A stretch of DNA of 23,713 nt, from the NCBI GenBank assembly GCA_030528845.1, contig JAUMYC010000010.1, positions 1-23,713 of the forward strand, given 5' to 3'. The position numbers were made by a program, and so were the translations under genes. The stretch's first letter is position 1. Each line of letters begins with the position of its first letter. Positions 7,043-12,911 of this stretch are shown one piece after another. The DNA comes from Eubacteriales bacterium. GTDB lineage: Bacteria; Bacillota_A; Clostridia; Christensenellales; Aristaeellaceae. Below the pieces are notes generated by a model, which saw nothing but the letters and a program-made list of their open reading frames with translations, did no database searches and was not told the DNA's origin.

Positions 7043-8026
7043 ATGAAGATCCTTCTGCTCGGCACAGGAGGCACCATCTCCTGTCTGCCCGGCGAACAGG
7101 GCCTTGCGCCCGCGTTTGCCGCGCAAGAGCTGCTGCAATACCTCTCCATCGACGTCTCCGATATCGACAGCCGCGATCTGTTCGCCCTCGACAGCTCCAA
7201 CATCCAGCCCGAGGAATGGAAGATCATGGCGGGCGCGGTGCGGCAGGGGGTGGAGGAGGGCTACGGGGCCATCGTCATCACCCACGGCACGGATACCCTC
7301 GCTTATACCGCCTCCATGCTCAGCTTTATCCTGCAGGGCGTGCCCGTGCCGGTCGTGCTCACGGGCTCGCAATATCCCATCGCCTATCCCGATTCCGACG
7401 CGAAATCCAACCTCGCCAACGCGATCATCTCGGCCCGGGCGCTGCCCGGCGGGGTGTATGTCTGCTTTGGCGACAGGATCATCCTCGGCAGCCGCAGCGT
7501 GAAGGTGCGCTCCATGTCGCTCAATGCGTTCGAGAGCATCAATTTCCCCAATATCGGCACCATCGCGCAGGGGCGCTATATCCCCCTCAACAGCCCTCCC
7601 GCGCAGAAGGAGTTCTGTTTTGACGACTGCATCGAGCCCAACATCGCGCTGATCAAGCTCGTGCCGGGCACGAGCCCCGCGCTCTTCGGCGTGCTGCCGC
7701 AGTGCGGCTGCAAGGGCGTGGTGGTCGAGGCGTTCGGCCTCGGCGGAGTGCATAATTTCCGGCGCAATCACATCGAAGCCATCGAAGGCCTGCTCAAGAG
7801 AAACGTGCCCGTCGTGCTCACCACGCAGTGCCTCTATGAATATTCCAACCCGGGCGTGTATGAGGTGAGCCATGCGCTCACGCGCGCCGGCGTCATCTCC
7901 GCCAAGGATATGACCACGGAAGCCGCTGTGACCAAGCTGATGTGGGTCATGGGCAAGCACAGCGACTTGGACAGCATCCGCGAGAAGATGCAGACCGACC
8001 TCTGCGGAGAGATCACGGAAGCCTGA
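7043..8026 (+). CDS. ansA: Type I (cytoplasmic) L-asparaginase
   Basis: 327 residues, close to E. coli AnsA in length. It hydrolyses asparagine to aspartate and ammonia. Both threonine motifs are present: GTGGTIS at 8-14 with the nucleophilic Thr, and ITHGTDTLAY at about 83-92. Further family blocks are SSNIQPEEW, VVLTGSQYPI and the C-terminal AGVISAKDMTTEAAVTKL. There is no signal peptide, so it is the intracellular type. The start at 7043 aligns with the family N-terminus; an open frame from 6932 would begin upstream of its own promoter. It is monocistronic between a strong promoter and a terminator. Confidence 0.93.
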   Translation: MKILLLGTGGTISCLPGEQGLAPAFAAQELLQYLSIDVSDIDSRDLFALDSSNIQPEEWKIMAGAVRQGVEEGYGAIVITHGTDTLAYTASMLSFILQGVPVPVVLTGSQYPIAYPDSDAKSNLANAIISARALPGGVYVCFGDRIILGSRSVKVRSMSLNAFESINFPNIGTIAQGRYIPLNSPPAQKEFCFDDCIEPNIALIKLVPGTSPALFGVLPQCGCKGVVVEAFGLGGVHNFRRNHIEAIEGLLKRNVPVVLTTQCLYEYSNPGVYEVSHALTRAGVISAKDMTTEAAVTKLMWVMGKHSDLDSIREKMQTDLCGEITEA

Positions 8027-8044
8027 GCCGGTATAAAACGAACG

Positions 8045-8077
8045 AAAAGCCCTCCTTTTTCCGAAGGAAGGGCTTTT
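8045..8077 (+). terminator. Rho-independent terminator after ansA
   Basis: The hairpin pairs AAAAGCCCT (8045-8053) and CCTT with AAGG and AGGGCTTTT, leaving a single-base bulge and a six-base loop. The descending arm ends in TTTT followed by a further T-rich stretch. Confidence 0.8.
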
Positions 8078-8094
8078 GCTTTGAGAGAAAATGC

Positions 8095-8153
8095 AAAGCG
8101 AGCTTGACAGAAAATGCAAAGCGTGCTATGCTGTACCTGTAAAGCGTACTTTG
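8095..8153. repeat. Three operator-like repeats at exact 23-bp spacing
   Basis: AAAGCGAGCTT begins at 8095, AAAGCGTGCTA at 8118 and AAAGCGTACTT at 8141. The third is close to a palindrome (AAAG-CGTA-CTTT). The first two lie within a longer 15-bp direct repeat, AGAAAATGCAAAGCG, at 8086-8100 and 8109-8123. The copies fall upstream of the -35 box, within the spacer/-10 region and at the transcription start of the downstream promoter, as expected of operators for autoregulation by the adjacent XRE protein. Confidence 0.65.
8104..8132 (+). promoter_or_regulatory. Promoter of the XRE/membrane-protein operon
   Basis: A perfect -35 TTGACA (8104-8109), a 17-bp spacer and -10 TATGCT (8127-8132) with an extended -10 TG at 8124-8125. 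The predicted start is near 8139, giving a leader of about 40 nt. Confidence 0.8.
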
Positions 8154-8178
8154 CAAAACGGAAAGGGGGCGGGCGGCG

Positions 8179-8379
8179 ATGAAAACGAGGATCCGGGAGC
8201 TGCGCAGGGAAAAGCGCATCTCTCAGGAGGAGCTGGCGCTGGCGGTCGGCACGACGCGGCAGACGATCACCTCCATCGAGGTGGGCAAGTACACGGCGTC
8301 GCTTCCGCTTGCCTACAAGATCGCCCGATATTTCGGCCTGAAGATCGAGGATGTATTTGATTTCTCGGAGGTGGAATGA
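8179..8379 (+). CDS. Small XRE-family (Cro/CI-type) transcription regulator
   Basis: 66 residues, essentially one helix-turn-helix domain: IRELRREKRISQEELA, then VGTTRQTITSIEVGKY (recognition helix about 27-36) and a C-terminal LPLAYKIARYFGLKIEDVF. This compact type is common in Bacillota and normally represses its own promoter. The start is the ATG at 8179 after a G-rich ribosome site. It is followed 4 nt later by a membrane-protein gene, a recurrent pairing whose function is generally unknown. The three 23-bp-phased repeats just upstream are its likely binding sites. Confidence 0.9.
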   Translation: MKTRIRELRREKRISQEELALAVGTTRQTITSIEVGKYTASLPLAYKIARYFGLKIEDVFDFSEVE

Positions 8380-8383
8380 AAAA

Positions 8384-8836
8384 ATGAAGAAACAGGAGGC
8401 GTACATCCGTTCGCTGCGCAGGCAGAACGCGCTGCTCTGGGTTCTTCTGGCGCTCACGCTGGTGTTCATGGTGGTCGTGGGGGAGACGGCACTCACGGAT
8501 TCGCGCACGCGGGACAACGTCATGAAGGGCATGACGAGCGTGTTTTTCCTCTGGCAGGGCGTGATCGTCTGGCGGATCGTGCGCAACAGGCGCCTGCTCA
8601 AAAACCCGGGCATGCTCCTCTGGCAGCAGATCCGGGACGGCGACGAGCGCCGCAAGGAGATCCTCGGGCGCGCGGGCGGCCGGTTCGCGCTGGTCTTCTG
8701 CGCGCTGCTGAGCGTCGCCGCGCTGACGGCCTTGTTTTATGACAAAGTCATCTTCTATACGCTGTATATCACTTTGCTGTGCGCGGTCGCGATCTTCGGC
8801 GCGCTGCTGCTCTATTATCGGCGCAAGCTGGGCTGA
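8384..8836 (+). CDS. Four-helix membrane protein of unknown function, XRE partner
   Basis: 150 residues with a basic N-terminus and four predicted membrane segments at about 16-34, 48-66, 101-119 and 122-145, ending in a basic YYRRKLG tail. A charged cytoplasmic loop lies between segments 2 and 3 (about 67-100). The start at 8384 was chosen over a frame extension to 8351 because GGAGGTGG lies about 11 nt upstream and the extension would overlap the XRE gene. I do not recognise a named family; XRE regulators of this kind often precede small multi-pass proteins. Probably an integral cytoplasmic-membrane protein co-transcribed with the regulator. Confidence 0.8.
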   Translation: MKKQEAYIRSLRRQNALLWVLLALTLVFMVVVGETALTDSRTRDNVMKGMTSVFFLWQGVIVWRIVRNRRLLKNPGMLLWQQIRDGDERRKEILGRAGGRFALVFCALLSVAALTALFYDKVIFYTLYITLLCAVAIFGALLLYYRRKLG

Positions 8837-8855
8837 TCTCCCCAAAATAAAAAAC

Positions 8856-8892
8856 AGAGCCTCCGGAAAACGTCCGGAGGCTCTTATGCTTT
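8856..8892. terminator. Bidirectional terminator between convergent operons
   Basis: A perfect 12-bp stem, AGAGCCTCCGGA (8856-8867) with TCCGGAGGCTCT (8873-8884), around a 5-nt loop. A run of seven T's follows on the plus strand (8886-8896 region), and A-rich sequence on the left gives a T-tract on the minus strand, so it can end both the XRE operon and the LysR operon. Confidence 0.88.
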
Positions 8893-8905
8893 TTTTGGAG
8901 TAGCT

Positions 8906-9790
8906 CTATCCCTCGTCCTCGCTGAGCATGTCGATCATCGCCTGCATGGCGGGCGTGATCCATTTGCCCTTGTGGCAGATGAGCTGGCGGCTGAGCTCCA
9001 CCTGCACGTTGAGCACGTCCAGCCGCACCAGCTCGCCGCTTTCGAGCTTGTCCTGCACGACAAACTGCGGCAGGAAGGAAACTCCCATGTTGCTCGTGAG
9101 CAGGTTCACGATCACGTCCGTGTTGCCGATCTCCAGAAACGGCTCTACGCCGAGGTTCATCTGCGCCAGCTGGTTGTCCAGATGCATGCGATAGCTCATG
9201 CCCTTTTCCGTCAGGATGAACCGATAGCGCAGGCATTCGCGGATGGGGATGCGCTTCTTTCCGGCGAGCGGATGCTCCTTGGAGGCTACGAAGATGACGG
9301 GCTCCGGCCGCGTCAGGGGGATGACGAGGTCGCTGCGGTAGATCTGGTTGTCGAGGTGGTAGAACAGATCCACGTCGTTTTGCGTCAGCGCCTTGAACAT
9401 GTCCTGCGCGGTGCCGCTCTGCACGGTCAGCTGCACGTCGGGGTATTTGGTGCAGAATTTGCACAGCACGCGGGGGAAGAGGGACATGGACAGGGATTCC
9501 GCCATGGCGATGCGCAGCTGCCCGGTGATGGCGGAGCTGTCGCGCAGCAGGTTCTTGGCGTCGTCGGCCATGCGCAGGATGTTCTGCGCGTATTCATAAA
9601 ACTTGCCGCCCTGCGGCGTGAGCGCGATCGTCTTGCCGATGCGGTCGAAGAGCATGGCGTCGAGCTCGGCCTCCAGCTGGCTGATCTGCATCGAGACGGC
9701 GGACTGGGAATAGCCCAGCTGCTTGGCCGCGCGGGAAAAGCTGCGCAGCTCCGCCACGCGCACAAAGGTCGTAAGGTTCCGTATTTCCAT
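8906..9790 (-). CDS. LysR-type transcription regulator
   Basis: 294 residues, normal LTTR length. An N-terminal winged helix-turn-helix spans residues 1-60 (FVRVAELRSFSRAAKQLGYS, QSAVSMQISQLE), followed by a periplasmic-binding-protein-like effector domain from about residue 90. The start at 9790 has AAGGAG 9 nt upstream. It is 46 nt after the end of the ABC ATPase gene with no terminator between them, so it is probably the last gene of the transporter operon. LTTRs more often sit divergently from their targets, so self-inclusion would make a feedback loop. The effector is unknown; the transported solute is the natural guess. Confidence 0.92.
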   Translation of the reverse strand: MEIRNLTTFVRVAELRSFSRAAKQLGYSQSAVSMQISQLEAELDAMLFDRIGKTIALTPQGGKFYEYAQNILRMADDAKNLLRDSSAITGQLRIAMAESLSMSLFPRVLCKFCTKYPDVQLTVQSGTAQDMFKALTQNDVDLFYHLDNQIYRSDLVIPLTRPEPVIFVASKEHPLAGKKRIPIRECLRYRFILTEKGMSYRMHLDNQLAQMNLGVEPFLEIGNTDVIVNLLTSNMGVSFLPQFVVQDKLESGELVRLDVLNVQVELSRQLICHKGKWITPAMQAMIDMLSEDEG

Positions 9791-9836
9791 GCCGTCGTCT
9801 CCTTTCGTTTTTGCGTTTTACCGGGCGTATGTTTTA

Positions 9837-10631
9837 TCAGGCCAGCAGCGCCTTGTCCGAGGTGAACCGCTCTCCGCTGACGCGTTCGAACTGATGCAGG
9901 AGGTCTTCCACGCTCAGCTTTTTTTTCTCCTCGCCCTTGATATCGAGGATGACCCGGCCCTCATGCAGCATGATCAGCCGGTTTCCGTGGGCGATGGCGT
10001 CCTTCATGTTGTGGGTGATCATGAGCGTGGTCAGCCTGCCGTGGCGCACGAGCTTGTCCGTCGCCTCGAGCACCTTTGCGGCCGTTTTCGGGTCGAGTGC
10101 GGCCGTGTGCTCGTCCAGCAGGAGCAGATAGGGCTTTTTCATCACGGCCATGAGCAGCGTCAGCGCCTGTCTCTGGCCGCCGGAGAGCAGGCCGACCTTG
10201 GTGGTCATGCGGTATTCCAGCCCCAGCCCGAGGTCCGCGAGCTTTTCGGTAAACAGGGCGCGTTCTTCGTTGTTGATGCCCTGGCGCAGAGTGCGGCGCA
10301 TGCCGCGGCGCATGGACAGCGCGAGGTTTTCCTCGATCCACATATCCGCCGCCGTGCCCATCATGGGATCCTGAAAGACGCGGCCGATGTACTTGGCGCG
10401 CTTGTGCTCCGGCAGGTGCGTCAGATCGATGCCGTTGGCATGGATGGAGCCGCTGTCCACCGGCCAGACGCCGGCCAGCGCGTTGAGCAGAGTCGACTTG
10501 CCCGCGCCGTTTCCGCCGATGACGGTCACAAAATCGCCGTCGGCCAGAGTGAGAGAGACGTTGTCCAGCGCCTTTTTCTCATTGATCGTGCCGGGGTTGA
10601 AGGTCTTGGAAATGCCTTTGATCTCCAGCAT
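9837..10631 (-). CDS. ABC transporter ATPase (TrpZ-like)
   Basis: 264 residues. Walker A GGNGAGKST at 39-47, Q-loop Gln87 in FQDP, signature LSGGQ at 149-153, Walker B LLLLDEH at 169-175, and switch His207 in ITHNMKD. The signature is followed by RQALTLLMA, and the Walker B ends in DEH rather than DEP, both seen in ATPases that pair with ABC_sub_bind/TrpX-type binding proteins. It starts 3 nt after the permease stop. It energises import by the adjacent permease; it is a cytoplasmic peripheral protein. Confidence 0.92.
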   Translation of the reverse strand: MLEIKGISKTFNPGTINEKKALDNVSLTLADGDFVTVIGGNGAGKSTLLNALAGVWPVDSGSIHANGIDLTHLPEHKRAKYIGRVFQDPMMGTAADMWIEENLALSMRRGMRRTLRQGINNEERALFTEKLADLGLGLEYRMTTKVGLLSGGQRQALTLLMAVMKKPYLLLLDEHTAALDPKTAAKVLEATDKLVRHGRLTTLMITHNMKDAIAHGNRLIMLHEGRVILDIKGEEKKKLSVEDLLHQFERVSGERFTSDKALLA

Positions 10632-10634
10632 GGC

Positions 10635-11534
10635 TCAGTGCACCGCCTTTCTGTGGGCTCCGGAGAGCATCTTTTCGCGCAGAGTGGGGATGGAGAGGAA
10701 GATGCCCACGATCAGCGCGGTCAGCAGCTTGAGGTCGTCGGTGTTCAGGCCGAGCCAGAGCACGACCTGGATCACCAGATAATAGAGCACCGCGCCCAGC
10801 GATACGGCCAGCAGCTTGAGCGCGAAGTTTTTGAACAGCCTGCCGAAGATCACCTCGCCGATGATCACCGAGGCGAGGCCGATGACGATCGCGCCGCGGC
10901 CCATGTTGATGTCGGCAAAGCCCTGATACTGGGAAAAGAGCGCGCTGCACAGCGCCACGATGCCGTTGGAGATCATCAGGCCGAGCACCTTGGTCATGTT
11001 CGTGTTGATGCCCTGCGCGCGGGCCATGCGGTTGTTGCAGCCCGTCGCGCGCATGGCGCAGCCGATCTCCGTGCCGAAGAACCAGTACAGAACGCCGATG
11101 AGCAGCACGGTGAACACGGCGGCGATGGCGATGGCCTGCGGAACGCGCAGAAGGGAGACCAGCAGGTCGTATTTGCGCACGCTGATGGCCTGATTGGAGG
11201 AGCCGAGGATGCGCAGGTTGATGGAATAGAGCGCCAGCTGCGTGAGGATGCCGGAGAGGATCGCCGGGATGCCCATCGCAGTGTGGAACACGCCCGTGAC
11301 CAGCCCGGCAAGCATGCCCGCGAGGAACGCGCAGATCAGCGCGACGTATACGTTATGCCCGTTGAGCATCATGATCACGCACACGGCGCCGCCGGTACAC
11401 ATCGTGCCGTCCACGGTCAGGTCCGCGATGTCGAGGGTCTTGTAGGTGATGTACACGCCGATGGCCATCAGGCCCCAGATGAGGCCCTGCGCGCAGGCGC
11501 CCGGCAGTGCGTTGAGCAGAGAGAGAATGTTCAA
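10635..11534 (-). CDS. ABC transporter permease (TrpY-like)
   Basis: 299 residues and strongly hydrophobic, with about eight or nine membrane segments (for example 16-31, 62-82, 90-107, 133-153, 214-230, 241-262, 268-282). The motif IADLTVDGTMCTGGAVCV at 36-53 is characteristic of the branched-chain-amino-acid/BPD_transp_2-like permeases that partner ABC_sub_bind proteins. The start is TTG at 11534, with GGAGG 9 nt upstream and no ATG nearby in frame. Because the partner binding protein is TrpX-like, the solute may be an aromatic amino acid, but related systems carry other small molecules. Confidence 0.9.
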   Translation of the reverse strand: MNILSLLNALPGACAQGLIWGLMAIGVYITYKTLDIADLTVDGTMCTGGAVCVIMMLNGHNVYVALICAFLAGMLAGLVTGVFHTAMGIPAILSGILTQLALYSINLRILGSSNQAISVRKYDLLVSLLRVPQAIAIAAVFTVLLIGVLYWFFGTEIGCAMRATGCNNRMARAQGINTNMTKVLGLMISNGIVALCSALFSQYQGFADINMGRGAIVIGLASVIIGEVIFGRLFKNFALKLLAVSLGAVLYYLVIQVVLWLGLNTDDLKLLTALIVGIFLSIPTLREKMLSGAHRKAVH

Positions 11535-11574
11535 AAGTGTTCGCCTCCGGATCGTCAGTAAATAATGAAGAAAT

Positions 11575-11608
11575 ATTCCGGACGGTCAGCACGGCGACCG
11601 CCCGGAAT
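11575..11608 (-). other. Intercistronic stem-loop between binding-protein and permease genes
   Basis: Arms ATTCCGGACGGTC (11575-11587) and GACCGCCCGGAAT (11596-11608) pair over 13 bp with one G-U position and an 8-nt loop. It lies in the 107-nt gap after the binding-protein gene. No strong T-tract follows on the minus strand, so it is more likely an mRNA-stabilising or partial-termination element that raises binding-protein expression over the permease. Confidence 0.65.
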
Positions 11609-11641
11609 GCGTGAAAACGGGAAGGGGAAGGAGAGCCGGCC

Positions 11642-12628
11642 TTATTCGGCGACCTGCGTGCCCTCGATCACGACGTAATCCTCCGGCACGACCACGCCCA
11701 GCTCGGCGCAGTTGGCTTCGTTGAACTTCTTGGTCACGATGGGCGCGTACTGGATGGGCATCGCGGCGACGTCCGCGCCGTTGACGAGGATCTCGTAGGC
11801 CATCTCGCCCGCGGCATAGCCGATGTCATAGTAGTCGATGGAGAGGGTGGCCACGCCGCAGCCCGCGCAGAGGTTTTCCTCGCCGGCGATGATCGGCACG
11901 CCCGCGGGCAGAGCCACGTTATTGATGACCTCGGTGTTGTTTGCGGCGGTGTTGTCCGTGGGGATGTAGAGCACGTCGCAGATGGAGACGGCGTTGGTCA
12001 CGACGGACGCGATGTCGTTGGAATCGGAGAAGCCGAAGCGCTGCGTCTCATAGCCCAGCTGCTGCAGTGCGGGCTCGATCACGCCGATCTGATAGGCGGA
12101 GTTGGGCTCGGCCGAGCAATAGAGCAGGCCGACGACCGGGTGGCTCTCTGCGGGGAAGAGGGCGTTGAGCAGGGCGGCCTGTTCGTCCAGCGGAGCAAGG
12201 TCGCTCGTGCCGGAGACGTTGTAGCCGGTCGTGCCGTCAAAGTCGTCCAGATCCAGCGCGGAGGCAAAATCGGTGATGGAAGTGCCCAGGATCGGGATGG
12301 TCTCCGTGCCGGTGAAGGCCGCCTGCAGAGCGGCGGTCGCGTTGGCGAGGATCAGGTCCACATTCTGCGCCACGAAGCCGTTGACGATCATGGTGCAGTT
12401 GGCAGAATCGCCCTGTGCATTCTGATAGTCGAAGGCGACGTTCTCTTCGCCCAGCTTGTCCTGCAGCGCTTCCTGAAAGCCGAGGGTCGCGGCGTCGAGC
12501 GCCGGATGCTGCACGAGCTGGATGATACCGATGTTATATTGCGCCTCCTGCGCGAGCGCGCCCGGGAAACAGAAGAGAGTCAGCGCCAGAACGAGGAGAA
12601 GGGAGAGCATTCTTGCATTTTTTTTCAT
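11642..12628 (-). CDS. ABC substrate-binding protein (TrpX / ABC_sub_bind family)
   Basis: 328 residues. A signal peptide covers residues 1-26, with basic MKKNAR, a hydrophobic core and an ALA-QE cleavage site. Cys20 does not sit in a lipobox (TLFC), so the protein is probably not lipid-anchored. The mature part shows the ABC_sub_bind pattern: NIGIIQLVQHPALDAATLGF, IVNGFVAQNVDLILANATAA, and the SIDYYDIGYAAGEMAYEIL block near the C-terminus. In the family it captures tryptophan/tyrosine-like or other small ligands outside the membrane. It is the first gene of a four-gene operon. The start at 12628 has AAGGA 11 nt upstream. Confidence 0.9.
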   Translation of the reverse strand: MKKNARMLSLLLVLALTLFCFPGALAQEAQYNIGIIQLVQHPALDAATLGFQEALQDKLGEENVAFDYQNAQGDSANCTMIVNGFVAQNVDLILANATAALQAAFTGTETIPILGTSITDFASALDLDDFDGTTGYNVSGTSDLAPLDEQAALLNALFPAESHPVVGLLYCSAEPNSAYQIGVIEPALQQLGYETQRFGFSDSNDIASVVTNAVSICDVLYIPTDNTAANNTEVINNVALPAGVPIIAGEENLCAGCGVATLSIDYYDIGYAAGEMAYEILVNGADVAAMPIQYAPIVTKKFNEANCAELGVVVPEDYVVIEGTQVAE

Positions 12629-12665
12629 GGGTAGGTCCGTCCTTTCGTTTTTTGCGATGATGCAA

Positions 12666-12694
12666 ATTATATACGCTTCTTAATAAAAAATCAA
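12666..12694 (-). promoter_or_regulatory. Promoter of the TrpXYZ-like ABC operon
   Basis: On the minus strand, -35 TTGATT (12689-12694), a 17-bp spacer and a perfect -10 TATAAT (12666-12671) in an AT-rich island. The predicted leader is about 30 nt, too short for a T-box. A TGAT-N7-ATCA dyad at 12705-12719, just upstream of the -35, could be a LysR-type activator site, but the match is weak. Confidence 0.78.
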
Positions 12695-12769
12695 TAGATA
12701 ATACTGATGTTATATATCAAAATTTGTGAATCTAAACCGCGAAACGAACGGGATTCTTGAATTTGGCGC

Positions 12770-12793
12770 AAAAAAGCGCGGCCTGTGCCGCGC
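12770..12793 (-). terminator. Minus-strand intrinsic terminator in the divergent intergenic region
   Basis: A perfect 7-bp GC hairpin, GCGCGGC (12776-12782) with GCCGCGC (12787-12793), is followed on the minus strand by six U's (A's at 12770-12775). It lies upstream of the minus-strand ABC promoter, so it would stop antisense transcription coming from the glycosidase side. Confidence 0.6.
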
Positions 12794-12833
12794 CGCGCGC
12801 GATTTTCCGGATGAATGTTTCGCAAAGTTGATG

Positions 12834-12839
12834 TATAAT
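12834..12839 (+). promoter_or_regulatory. -10 box of the glycosidase gene
   Basis: A perfect TATAAT with no convincing -35 box at 16-18 bp. The predicted start near 12846 leaves a leader of about 24 or 66 nt, depending on the start codon. Between here and 12629 the intergenic region holds only the minus-strand promoter and hairpin listed separately. Confidence 0.5.
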
Positions 12840-12911
12840 GATGGAGGCGAACGCCCGGAGAAGAAAACGATGAAAATACGCAATAAGAATAATATAGAGA
12901 GGATGATCCGG

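Noticed and set aside
8086..8153. CRISPR-like repeat array
   Set aside because: The repeats are 11-15 bp, imperfect, only three in number and overlap a promoter; they fit operators, not a CRISPR.
9723..11561. 612-codon open frame on the plus strand
   Set aside because: It is antisense to the ABC permease and ATPase genes, which carry complete family motifs; it has no motif of its own.
12629..12800. T-box riboswitch upstream of the TrpXYZ-like operon
   Set aside because: The leader from the predicted start is only about 30 nt, and no T-box sequence or specifier stem was found on the minus strand of this region.
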